Shown here piece by piece: positions 48,579-57,209 of a DNA stretch of 64,000 bases. The stretch is from Acidobacteriaceae bacterium KBS 83. Its GTDB lineage: Bacteria > Acidobacteriota > Terriglobia > Terriglobales > Acidobacteriaceae. Under the pieces are notes generated by a model. That model was not told where the DNA came from and made no database searches. It saw only the letters and a program-made list of their open reading frames with translations. Every line of letters starts with the position of its first letter. The first letter of the stretch is position 1. The stretch is taken from positions 434,001 through 498,000 of the forward strand of contig KB906738.1 of assembly GCA_000381585.1 (NCBI GenBank), given 5' to 3'. The position numbers and the translations under genes are program-made.

Positions 48579-49022
48579 TTGTTCCTTGCGAGAAATTTGA
48601 CATCCGCTCTATTGATTCATTGCGTTGGTTTGCGCAGCTGCTGTCACAGGTTGTCTTCACTAATATGCACGTTATGTACCAATTCCTCGCGATCGGACAG
48701 CAGAGCGAAAACCATCTGTGAGTTCAGCCTCTTGAATGAGGGACGTTCGCGCGGGGTCTCTACCGCCGCGAGTCGCGGTGCACATCGATGGCAACCAGTT
48801 GCCTTTTGTCACTGTCAGAATCGACCTTCTGCCAATATCGCAGCATTTGCCAATTCCTTAGGCTCACGGCGGTACAAAGCCGGCCACAAATCACTGCCCG
48901 CGAGTCGGAGAGTCAACAACTTAAGACCTTATGCCCTCAATCGGCGGTTTGGTATGAGGCTTGCCTTTTCATGGTTGACGGAGAGCGCTGTGCTAGAGAT
49001 CCCGACAAGCCGGGAGCGAGAC
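48579..49022. other. upstream region of the TonB-receptor cluster
   Basis: About 440 bases between the divergent channel operon and the receptor. The receptor frame happens to stay open through it, but the translation is Cys/Ser/Arg-rich and not protein-like. An ATG at 48954 is a possible alternative start of the receptor. Promoters for both directions are expected here. Confidence 0.4.
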
Positions 49023-51515
49023 TTGAGTGGAACCCGAGAGCCCGCACAATGCCGGGCCGCGGGAGCTTGGAGAGTACGAAGGGCCATTTTTCTTGCGCTT
49101 GTTATGCCGTGGTTTGCTTCCCGCATCTTGGCGAGTGAGGGCAGTAACGCGACTGGAAAGGTGGAAGGAGCCGCATTCGTCGGCGACCCTGGTCACCGAT
49201 CCTATGTAGTCGGGGCGAAAGTAGTAGCGAGTGGACCGGTCACGCTCGAAACAGAGACAAACGCCGACGGGAAGTACGCTTTTGCCGCGGTGCCTGCCGG
49301 AAGCTATACCGTCAAGGCGAACTTTCCGGGACTAGAGGCTGAACAGGCCGTACTCATTGAAGCTGGACGACTTGTTCAAGTCGAACTTCAGCTGAGGCCG
49401 GAGCAGGCGAAGGAGTCCGTTACAGTTCGGGCAAGCGATCCGGACGGCAAGGTCTCTACAGAAACTATCGCTACGAAGACATTACGTGATGCACCCAATA
49501 TGGACGAGCGATTTGAAAGCTTGCTACCCCTCGTCCCAGGCGTTGTTCGCGGTCCCGATGGACACATCAACCTGAAGGGTACCCGCAACACACAGAGTGG
49601 CGCGCTTGTGAATAGCGCAAATGTCACCGATCCGGCGACTGGCAGTCCTGCAATCACTCTGCCCATCGATGTTGTCTCGTCGGTGCAAGTCATATCGAAC
49701 CCCTATGACCCGGAATACGGGAAGCTCACGGGGGCGGTCTCAACAGTTGAAACAAAGACTGGAGACTATAAAGCGTACCATTTCTCAATTCAGAATGTGC
49801 TTCCGCGCTTGCGAGATCGCGACGGCACCATTGCCGGCATCGGGGCCGCCACCCCACGAATGACCTTCACGGGTCCAATCATCAAGAACCGTATCGCCTT
49901 CATGCAATCTTTCGAATACCGTTTCGTGCGCACGCCAGTAAATAGTCTTCCACCACTGGAACGGGACACGAAACTGGAGAGCTTTAACTCCTATACACAG
50001 TCAGACCTGGCCATAACTCCGAAACAAACAGCGACGCTTTCCCTCGCAATCTATCCACAGAAGCTGGACTACATGGGGTTGAATACGTTCACCCCGCAGC
50101 CGTCCACCGCAGATTTTCATCAGCGTGGATATCAGATTTACGGACAGCATAGGTATTTGACTGGCTCGGAGAGCGCCTTGATTTCACAGGTCAACTATAA
50201 GAGCTATGATGCTGACGTTACCGCGCAGAGCGACGATCCCTATCAGCTTCTTATTGATACAACTAATGGCGGATACTTCAACCGCCAGGTACGTCGCACA
50301 TCGCGGTTGGAATGGCAAGAGAGCTACCAATTTGCTCCGCGGCAGTTTTTGGGCTCGCATCAGCCTAGGATGGGGTTGAACTATGCTCACTCCTCATATC
50401 ATGGCGAACAAATCTTTCTTCCCGTTGAGATCATTGGCGCCTCAGGCACCCCGATAGAGCGCATTACCTTTACCCAACCAACCTCATTCAACGTTAGTCA
50501 GAACGAGACTTCTTGGTTCGTTGCCGATCAATGGGCGCCATTTCATCGACTGTCGTTCAATCTCGGCCTGCGTTTCGACAACGATACGGTGACCGGTTCG
50601 ACGCACATAGCCCCGCGCCTCGGTTTTCTCTTGGCTCTGACTGATGACGGCAAGACGCTGCTCAAGGGCGGCGGGGGGTTGTTCTACGACCGCGTCCCCC
50701 TCATGCTGCCAATCTTTGAGCAGCTACCGAATCGAACCGTATCCAGGCTTGATGCCAACGGCCCAGCTTCAAGCTCGACCCTCTATCAGAATCGGATTAC
50801 CGGAGGTCTGCAAAATCCGCGCAGTACTTCGTGGAATATCGCCGTGGAGAGGCAGATCACAGAACACCTTGCCGTCCGAGTGGCATACGAGCAGCGCAAC
50901 ACCGCCCGGGATTTTGTGGTCGCACCAACGTCTGGTTCAGGATCAGGCGTCATGGCCCTCTCGAATTCGGGAGGCGACTCTTACCGTGAATTCCAGGTTA
51001 GCGGGCGGTATCAGGTTTCACGCTTTACGCTGAACAGTTCTTATGCCCATTCGCGAGCTTACGGGAACCTGAATGATCCTGCGCTTTTCTTTGGAAATTA
51101 TCCCCAGGCAGTGATTCAACCAGACGCCCGCGCCCGCTTACCTTTTGACGCGCCGAACCGTTTCCTGCTCTGGGCTGACGTTGCCGGCCCGTGGAAGCTG
51201 ACACTTCTTCCGGTTTATGACCTGCATACGGGCTTCCCCTATTCAGTTCAGAACGAATACCGCGAATATATAGGACCGCGAAATACAGAGCGATTTCCAA
51301 GGTTTTCGTCAATGGATCTACAGGTGTCTCGCCCGTTCTCCCTGCACGTCAGCGACAAACATGCCCTTCAAGTCAAGGCCGGATTTGGCGTCTTCAATGT
51401 CTTCAATCATTTCAATCCACGCGACGTGCAGAATGACATCGCCAGCAGTCAGTTCGGCGGGTTTTTCAACGACGCGTGGCGAGAATATCGCGGAAAGTTT
51501 GTATTTCAGTTCTGA
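49023..51515 (+). CDS. TonB-dependent receptor, Oar-like, with carboxypeptidase-regulatory N-domain
   Basis: About 830 residues from a TTG at 49023, chosen because GGGAG lies six bases upstream and the hydrophobic signal (AIFLALVMPWFASRILA) falls at residues 21-37. ATG 48954 is the alternative. After the signal comes a CarboxypepD_reg/Ig-like domain (TETNADGKYAFAAVPAGSYTV) and then a plug (LPLVPGVVRGPDGHINLKG, SVQVISNPYDPEYGKLTGAVSTV). The 22-strand barrel follows, ending in KFVFQF with a terminal aromatic. No TonB box is obvious. The family imports or exports large substrates across the outer membrane. It heads a co-directional cluster of five genes. Confidence 0.9.
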   Translation: MSGTREPAQCRAAGAWRVRRAIFLALVMPWFASRILASEGSNATGKVEGAAFVGDPGHRSYVVGAKVVASGPVTLETETNADGKYAFAAVPAGSYTVKANFPGLEAEQAVLIEAGRLVQVELQLRPEQAKESVTVRASDPDGKVSTETIATKTLRDAPNMDERFESLLPLVPGVVRGPDGHINLKGTRNTQSGALVNSANVTDPATGSPAITLPIDVVSSVQVISNPYDPEYGKLTGAVSTVETKTGDYKAYHFSIQNVLPRLRDRDGTIAGIGAATPRMTFTGPIIKNRIAFMQSFEYRFVRTPVNSLPPLERDTKLESFNSYTQSDLAITPKQTATLSLAIYPQKLDYMGLNTFTPQPSTADFHQRGYQIYGQHRYLTGSESALISQVNYKSYDADVTAQSDDPYQLLIDTTNGGYFNRQVRRTSRLEWQESYQFAPRQFLGSHQPRMGLNYAHSSYHGEQIFLPVEIIGASGTPIERITFTQPTSFNVSQNETSWFVADQWAPFHRLSFNLGLRFDNDTVTGSTHIAPRLGFLLALTDDGKTLLKGGGGLFYDRVPLMLPIFEQLPNRTVSRLDANGPASSSTLYQNRITGGLQNPRSTSWNIAVERQITEHLAVRVAYEQRNTARDFVVAPTSGSGSGVMALSNSGGDSYREFQVSGRYQVSRFTLNSSYAHSRAYGNLNDPALFFGNYPQAVIQPDARARLPFDAPNRFLLWADVAGPWKLTLLPVYDLHTGFPYSVQNEYREYIGPRNTERFPRFSSMDLQVSRPFSLHVSDKHALQVKAGFGVFNVFNHFNPRDVQNDIASSQFGGFFNDAWREYRGKFVFQF

Positions 51516-51517
51516 TT

Positions 51518-52261
51518 ATGAGAGTCCAATTCCTCTTCGGCGTTTTACTTCTCTTCTTCACGGCCAATGCTTCTGTTGCATCGGAAAATGAGCCATTTCC
51601 AAATGCCGACACCGTGGTAGCGAGGATGCTCGCCCAGGACGCGCAACGGCAGACACTCGCTGCAGGCTACCGTGGAATGCGGCGATATGTTCTCGAAAAC
51701 GAGCGCATGCATAAGCACGCGGAAATGCTCGTACGCGTGGAGTGCGACGCAAACGGAACAAAGCACTTTGAAGTTATCGATAGGACAGGGTGGAAAGCGG
51801 CTTACGAGCACGTTCTGCACAAGATGCTCGACTCAGAGGCCGAAGCCTCGGAGCCGCAGGTACGAGTGAAGACTCGCCTGAGTCAAGATAACTACGACTT
51901 CCATATGGTGGGCGATACATTGCTGGGCGATCGAACGGCCTACATGATTGCTATCGTCCCCAAGCGCCGAGAAGAGCGTCTATTCGAAGGCCGGATTTGG
52001 GTCGATGCGCGCGACTATGCTCTTGTGCGGGCAGAGGGAAAGATTGCCAAAAACCCTTCGTTCTGGACCCGAAACGTGCAATTTACTCACACATATCAGA
52101 AAAGTGGTCAATTCTGGTTCCCTGCGTCCACCGAGAGTGTCACAGAGGCGCGGATCTTCGGCTCGACTAGTCTCACCATCAACTACTTCGATTACACACC
52201 GACACCCCTAGAAGTGCCCTTATCGGCAAGTGCGGAACTCAGGCAAGGGATCCCCAAATGA
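51518..52261 (+). CDS. LolA-like outer-membrane lipoprotein-sorting family protein
   Basis: 247 residues from the ATG at 51518, two bases after the receptor stop. A signal peptide (VQFLFGVLLLFFTANASVAS) is followed by an incomplete beta-barrel pattern. It resembles the LolA/MucB-type lipid-binding proteins of the DUF4292/YjgF-unrelated group: RGMRRYVLENERMHKHAEMLVRVEC, RTAYMIAIVPKRREERLFEGRIWVD, WFPASTESVTEARIFGSTSLTI. This fold binds acyl chains. Between a TonB receptor and lipid head-group genes, a role in moving a lipid or lipoprotein to the outer membrane is a reasonable inference. Its stop overlaps an ATG of the next frame. Confidence 0.72.
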   Translation: MRVQFLFGVLLLFFTANASVASENEPFPNADTVVARMLAQDAQRQTLAAGYRGMRRYVLENERMHKHAEMLVRVECDANGTKHFEVIDRTGWKAAYEHVLHKMLDSEAEASEPQVRVKTRLSQDNYDFHMVGDTLLGDRTAYMIAIVPKRREERLFEGRIWVDARDYALVRAEGKIAKNPSFWTRNVQFTHTYQKSGQFWFPASTESVTEARIFGSTSLTINYFDYTPTPLEVPLSASAELRQGIPK

Positions 52262-52299
52262 GGGGCGGTCGCAAACGGAGTGTCTCACGGAGGCGAAGC

Positions 52300-53055
52300 A
52301 TGCAAGCAGTCCATGAATGTCTAATCCTCGCGGCCGGCAACGGTAGTCGAATCATGTCAGCCTCCGGCGGCTCTCCTAAACCTCTCGTGCAGCTTCATGG
52401 CAAGTCATTGCTTGAGCATGTAATCCTGGATGCACGCGAAGCCGGAATCGACAGATTTGTAATTGTCGTCGGTTACGGCGCCGACGCAATGCGCCGTTGG
52501 CTTGTTGACCAGCGGCTCGGCGGTGTCTCAATAACTTTGGTGGAGAATGTTCATTACCACAAGGACAATGGCGTCTCCGTTCTGAAAGCCAGGGACGAAC
52601 TCCACAACTCCTTCATGCTGCTCATGGCTGACCACATCTTTGAATCCAGAACAGCAAGGGCTCTCCTCGAACAGCCGCTGATACCCGGCGAAGTGATTCT
52701 CGCCGTTGATCCTAAGATTGATGAAGTCTTCGACTTGGATGATGCAACCAAGGTCAGACGCGAAGGCGATCGTATTGTCGATATCGGCAAAGAACTCACC
52801 ACATACGACGCCTTCGATACGGGCATGTTCCTGTGCAGCCCGGCGCTCTTCGACGTTCTCGAATCGGCAAAGATGAAAGGAAACTGCTCCTTGTCCGACG
52901 GAATGCGCATTCTGGGACGAGCCGGCAGGCTGCGCGCGTTCGACATCGGCGACGCCGCCTGGCAGGACGTGGACACGCCGGAGGCCTTGATCTACGCAGA
53001 GAGCATCTATCACCAGCATTTTTGCCGCACGCCTACAAGGTTCGCCAATGTCTAG
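52300..53055 (+). CDS. CTP-dependent nucleotidyltransferase, inositol-1-phosphate cytidylyltransferase-like
   Basis: 251 residues from the ATG at 52300, preceded by GGAGG at six bases; an ATG overlapping the previous stop (52258) is less likely. The nucleotidyltransferase core is intact: CLILAAGNGSRIMSASGG, PKPLVQLHGKSLLEHV, and the metal-site Asp in LLMADHIFE. The segment HYHKDNGVSVLKARDEL and the later DVDTPEAL correspond to the cytidylyltransferase domain of IPCT/DIPP-synthase enzymes. Expected product: a CDP-polyol such as CDP-inositol. It overlaps the next gene, which carries a CDP-alcohol phosphotransferase domain, by eight bases. The exact alcohol is inferred. Confidence 0.85.
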   Translation: MQAVHECLILAAGNGSRIMSASGGSPKPLVQLHGKSLLEHVILDAREAGIDRFVIVVGYGADAMRRWLVDQRLGGVSITLVENVHYHKDNGVSVLKARDELHNSFMLLMADHIFESRTARALLEQPLIPGEVILAVDPKIDEVFDLDDATKVRREGDRIVDIGKELTTYDAFDTGMFLCSPALFDVLESAKMKGNCSLSDGMRILGRAGRLRAFDIGDAAWQDVDTPEALIYAESIYHQHFCRTPTRFANV

Positions 53056-55429
53056 GCCCGCTACCAAAATGCAGTGGGGGCTTCGTAGTCTCGCAGTTAT
53101 CTTCGGAACTGGGCTGCTGATCTATTTGATCCGGCGTGTTGGGCTCGAAAAGATCGCAGAAGACATTGCGGCGGTAGGATGGGGACTCGTTCTAGTAATC
53201 GCCTTGGGTGGAGTTTCACATGTGGTAAAGACATTAGCTTGGCGGATGACGCTCACAGGCTTGATGGACAGAGTCTCATTACTACGCATGTTCCAGCTTC
53301 GAGTAGCGTCAGAAGCAGTCGGCCAGGTAGGAGTGCTCGGGCAGCTATTCGGAGAGGGTCTGCGAATCTCAGCCTACGACCCGTCGATACCGATAGACAG
53401 CCGTATATCGTCCGTGGTGCTTGATCGCGCCCTGTTTATCGTTACCGGAGCCATAGTGAGCGTCGCGGGAATTGCGGCTGCGCTGCTCGTCTTCTCCCTG
53501 ACCGATGCCTTGCGATTGTATGCGGCGCTCTTCGCCGTCTTAATGATCGCCTTACTTTTTGCAATTGCACTGGCAATAGTGAACCGCTGGCCCGTCTTAT
53601 CGCGTCCGGCCCGAGTTCTTGCCCAAGTGGACTACCTTCGTAACAAAGTGGAAAGCAAGCTGCCGCTGATTCAATCGGTGGAGAACAAGCTCTTCGATTT
53701 CCATCGTCACACTCCCGGAGCATTCTGGGCGAGCGTCATTCTCAATCTGGCGTACCAGGGGATGGCAGTGTTGGAGGTTTACCTTGTTCTCTGGCTGCTG
53801 GGAATCAAGGTCGGACTCTTAGGAGCACTTGTATTTGAGGCCCTGACCAAACTGGTAAACTCTGTTGGCACGTTCAATCCGGGCAACATTGGAACTTATG
53901 AGGGGGGGAACATACTTATCGCAAGTATGTTCGGCCTCAGTGGTGCGGTCGCGTTGTCGGTAGCAGTGACAAGGCGGCTACGAGCGCTCTTCTGGGCGGC
54001 CGTCGGAGGGTTTTTCCTCGTCCGGTTATCAAAGCACAGAGAGCAGGGCGACTCCGAGGGTTCAAGTAGCACAGGAAATGCGGTGAGCTCCGAGGATGAT
54101 CTCCAGAAAGCAACCAAGTCACTCACGGCCGTAATTCTCGCGAACACTTCTGGCGAAACTGGCGACACTCATCCACCGCTACTCAGGGTGGGCACTCTTC
54201 CTGTTTTGCTCCGCAACATTCTCGCGATACGGAAGGCGGGCGCAACCAGGATCGTCATATGCATTGATTCCGTCTCAATACGCAATGTAAAGCGGGCGCT
54301 TCTTGCCACGGGGCGTCTTCCTCAGTCTGTAGAGTGGCTTGAGGCCCCTTCCGACACGCCCTTCCCTCAATTGTTAAGGAAGCTCGTGTCTGAACCGGGA
54401 CGGGGCCATATGATGTTGGTAGCTGCCGACAGCACGTATTATCCGGGGCTGTTTCGACGAGCTAGCGAGTGGGATGGCGAGACGCGCGCGTTGGCGCTTA
54501 CAACCGGCGACGATCCTATCGGCATTTATGCGCTCGCTGCTGATCTCCTCCCTGATATCGAGGAACGGTGCCCCTCCACGATCCACACTCTCGAGGACCT
54601 ACATGCCTGGCTTCTCTCTACGGATTCTGTCCGCTGTGAACCAGTAAATGAGGAATGGCGGCAGCGGATACTCACTGCAGAAGATCGCATCGCAGCCGAG
54701 CGAAAGCTGGACCGATGGCTTGTGAAGCCGACGGATGGTATCTTCGCGCGAATGAATCGCAGGGTCTCAATACCGATCAGCCGACAACTGATAAAGTCGC
54801 CGATCACACCCAATATTGTGAGCCTGCTTACCCTGGGAGTCGGCATCGTTGCCGCCCTGTTCTTCGCATGCGGCGGATACTGGCCTATGCTGGTAGGCGC
54901 CCTGCTATCTGTCTGCGCGAGTATTCTCGATGGCTGCGATGGAGAGGTCGCGCGGCTCAAGCTCCTGGAGTCCGACTTCGGCTGCTGGCTGGAGACCGTC
55001 TGCGATTATCTATACTACTTGTTTATCTTCGTTGGAATGACGATAGGACTCGCGAGGAGCTGGGATGCGAGAACATATCTTGTCTGGGGAGCGGTACTTC
55101 TTTTTGGAGCAGTTACAAGTTTCCTGGTTACCGGACTTGGACGTCATCGGCTTGCTACCGGACGCCCTGAGCAGTATCTGAGAATTTGGCAGGCGAACGC
55201 AGAAGGTCAGCAGTCAAATCCGATTCTGTACCTCGGTCGACACACTGAGTTCATTATCCGGCGCTGTTTTTTACCCTATGCTCTCCTATTTTTCGCTGTG
55301 CTCAACCTTACATGGGTCGCTTTCATTTTGTCGGCGGTAGGCGCGAATGTAGTTTGGTTGATCTCCCTGTACTCCTACTTCGCCATGGCGCAACGCTCTA
55401 GGTTAAACAATTCCGCCGTGTCAGCGTAG
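53048..55429 (+). CDS. fusion protein: flippase-like membrane domain + degenerate nucleotidyltransferase + CDP-alcohol phosphotransferase
   Basis: 793 residues. Residues 1-330 form a polytopic domain of the lysylphosphatidylglycerol-synthase-TM/UPF0104 type (LAWRMTLTGLMDRVSL, VNSVGTFNPGNIGTYEGGN). Residues about 355-545 resemble a nucleotidyltransferase (AVILANTSGETG, PLLRVGTLPVLLRN, AGATRIVICID), but the GxGxR and PK catalytic elements are gone. Residues about 585-790 form a six-helix CDP-OH phosphotransferase with DGCDGEVAR (Asp628, Asp631, Gly632, Ala635, Arg636), Gly645, Glu649 and Asp653. The canonical third Asp is Glu649. It would join a CDP-alcohol to an acceptor alcohol and may move the product across the membrane. 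It is coupled to the cytidylyltransferase by overlap. Confidence 0.85.
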   Translation: MSRPATKMQWGLRSLAVIFGTGLLIYLIRRVGLEKIAEDIAAVGWGLVLVIALGGVSHVVKTLAWRMTLTGLMDRVSLLRMFQLRVASEAVGQVGVLGQLFGEGLRISAYDPSIPIDSRISSVVLDRALFIVTGAIVSVAGIAAALLVFSLTDALRLYAALFAVLMIALLFAIALAIVNRWPVLSRPARVLAQVDYLRNKVESKLPLIQSVENKLFDFHRHTPGAFWASVILNLAYQGMAVLEVYLVLWLLGIKVGLLGALVFEALTKLVNSVGTFNPGNIGTYEGGNILIASMFGLSGAVALSVAVTRRLRALFWAAVGGFFLVRLSKHREQGDSEGSSSTGNAVSSEDDLQKATKSLTAVILANTSGETGDTHPPLLRVGTLPVLLRNILAIRKAGATRIVICIDSVSIRNVKRALLATGRLPQSVEWLEAPSDTPFPQLLRKLVSEPGRGHMMLVAADSTYYPGLFRRASEWDGETRALALTTGDDPIGIYALAADLLPDIEERCPSTIHTLEDLHAWLLSTDSVRCEPVNEEWRQRILTAEDRIAAERKLDRWLVKPTDGIFARMNRRVSIPISRQLIKSPITPNIVSLLTLGVGIVAALFFACGGYWPMLVGALLSVCASILDGCDGEVARLKLLESDFGCWLETVCDYLYYLFIFVGMTIGLARSWDARTYLVWGAVLLFGAVTSFLVTGLGRHRLATGRPEQYLRIWQANAEGQQSNPILYLGRHTEFIIRRCFLPYALLFFAVLNLTWVAFILSAVGANVVWLISLYSYFAMAQRSRLNNSAVSA

Positions 55430-55491
55430 TCCAGGATGGCTCTGCACCGCTTTTCAAGAATAGCGATGGGTAACAACATTAGAATTGTGGC

Positions 55492-56337
55492 ATGAACGTG
55501 AGCTCCGATCAGGAGATCGAATCCGGCAACTTTGCGCCACGTGGTTGGGCAGTGTGGCCGCCCAATTCAATCCGGGTGGTCGACTGGAACATCAATCGTG
55601 GTCTGCGATTGGACAGCATCCTGGAATTTCTTGCGAGCACTGGAGTCGATCTGATCATTCTGCAGGAAGTCGATCTCAACGCGCGGCGAACGAATCAGCG
55701 CAATATTGCGCGAGAAATATCGCAAAAATTGAAAATGAATTATGTCTTCGGACGCGAGTTCCAGGAACTAACGCAGGGCTCACGAACCTCACCCGCATAC
55801 CACGGGCAAGCCACGCTCTCCCGCTGGCCGCTATCAAAACCCCGCATACTTCGCTTTCATCAGCAATCAAATTTCTGGCGTCCGCACTGGTTCCTTCCAG
55901 ATATTGAGCCGTTTCAAGAAAGAATTGGTGGACGGATGGCTTTGATCAGCGAGGTCAGCATCGGTGACCGAACGCTCGTGACCTATAACCTGCACCTGGA
56001 AAGTCGCGGCGATGACACTTTGCGGTATTCCCAACTGGAGGAATCCTTCAACGATGCTCGTATCTACGAAGTAGACACGCCCATTATCTTGGCAGGTGAC
56101 CTTAATATGGATGTTTCCCGGAGTGCTGCCGCCGCTGCAGCGAGGCAGGCGCAGTTTCAAAGCTCATTTACGCAACGGCCTGTGCCGACGACACCTGCAC
56201 ACTCGCTGTTCGATCGTGGCCGTGCGATCGATTGGGTATTCACGCGGGGACCTGTTCAAACCACATACCCGCAGGTTCACAATTCGGTTTCAGGATCGGA
56301 CCATTACCCGCTCTCCGTCAAGCTGGCTTTTACTTAG
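55492..56337 (+). CDS. endonuclease/exonuclease/phosphatase family protein
   Basis: 281 residues. EEP-fold metal-site motifs in order: VVDWNINRG, IILQEVDLNARRT (catalytic Glu), NLHLESRGDDT, LAGDLNMDVS (Asp-x-Asn), AIDWVFTRG and GSDHYPLSVKL (Asp-His). No signal peptide is present. The fold covers DNases, sphingomyelinases and inositol-polyphosphate 5-phosphatases. Its position 62 bases after a CDP-alcohol phosphotransferase makes a lipid- or inositol-phosphate phosphoesterase role attractive. Sequence alone does not separate that from a nuclease. Confidence 0.88.
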   Translation: MNVSSDQEIESGNFAPRGWAVWPPNSIRVVDWNINRGLRLDSILEFLASTGVDLIILQEVDLNARRTNQRNIAREISQKLKMNYVFGREFQELTQGSRTSPAYHGQATLSRWPLSKPRILRFHQQSNFWRPHWFLPDIEPFQERIGGRMALISEVSIGDRTLVTYNLHLESRGDDTLRYSQLEESFNDARIYEVDTPIILAGDLNMDVSRSAAAAAARQAQFQSSFTQRPVPTTPAHSLFDRGRAIDWVFTRGPVQTTYPQVHNSVSGSDHYPLSVKLAFT

Positions 56338-56651
56338 GGGCGATCTGCAACCGACAGAGGTCAACGATCACGGTTGATCTCCCGTTCTCCATCCCAAATG
56401 CATGGATTCAGACAAGTGTTGAGCTTTCGGCATCAATATTCAGGGGCTAGTCCTCTCTTTCCAAGAACCGGCACGTCCTAACAACTGCTCCGTCAACAAG
56501 ATGTACTTTTAGCTAAGTGTTTCAAATTGGCTCTAAAAATGCTGTGCACGACATTGGCATCGAGATTCCTGACTGCGGTTAAGACATTGGCAGCCGGAGC
56601 GGTAACCTCGATCCGACCCGGTCTATCAACCGTGACCGCTTGGAGGAACCA
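56338..56651. other. intergenic region
   Basis: About 310 bases between the phosphatase-family gene and the 96-residue protein. Apart from the hairpin at its left end and the ribosome site GGAGG (56642-56646) at its right end, nothing is recognised. Confidence 0.4.
56358..56380 (+). terminator. possible terminator hairpin after the lipid head-group cluster
   Basis: AGGTCAAC and GTTGATCT pair over eight bases (one G-U) around a seven-base loop, 20 bases after the phosphatase-family stop. No T-run follows, so termination would need Rho or is not its function. Confidence 0.35.
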
Positions 56652-56942
56652 ATGTATGCAAACGACCAAACCCCGTGGTGGCATAGCAATCGATACACCG
56701 CTGATTCAGCCTGCTTGGAATGTGGAGGGATCATTCGTTGCGAAGTGTGGTGCAGCACAGAATGCTCTAGCGTCCGTTATGCACAACAGGCAGTCTTGGA
56801 TCCTGATCAATTGAGTATAGGAGATCAACTTATCTTGCATGCTTTAGGCGCTGCATGGAACGCTGAGAGCACTCAGCCAGGGAATGCTGGGCATTGTATG
56901 ACGAATCTTCGCGACCAACTCCGCTTTAGCAGGGGCTTTTGA
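56652..56942 (+). CDS. small cysteine-containing conserved protein (96 aa)
   Basis: 96 residues from the ATG at 56652, with GGAGG five bases upstream. The N-terminal half has three spaced cysteine groups (SACLECGGIIRCEVWCSTEC), which could bind a metal. The second half, LDPDQLSIGDQLILHALGAAW, is the conserved block I recall from small acidobacterial proteins. There is no signal peptide or membrane segment. The gene stands alone between the lipid cluster and the efflux operon. Function is unknown. Confidence 0.6.
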   Translation: MYANDQTPWWHSNRYTADSACLECGGIIRCEVWCSTECSSVRYAQQAVLDPDQLSIGDQLILHALGAAWNAESTQPGNAGHCMTNLRDQLRFSRGF

Positions 56943-57209
56943 AGCCTACTTCCCTTCGCGGCCTCTGCTTCCAGAATGACAAGAGTTCATATTGTGACAG
57001 ATTGCCTTGGAGACGTCGCCGAGCGGTGGCATCTTAATAAAGACTCGTGAACCACGCTACAGCGCGTCAGCAACCGGATTGATCAGAGCTACCCATTCTC
57101 CGCTTCAGGAAATTGAGGGCACTGACCATCCAGACATTTTTGAACGACATGCAGATATGTAGGATACGACGTTTTCCTTGTCTTTTGTTCACGCCTGCAG
57201 TCGCTCGAC

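Noticed and set aside
57008-57045. tRNA-Ser-like 5' end (GGAGACGTCGCCGAGCGG)
   Set aside because: The first 18 bases resemble a tRNA-Ser acceptor and D arm, but no anticodon stem, long variable arm or matching 3' half follows.
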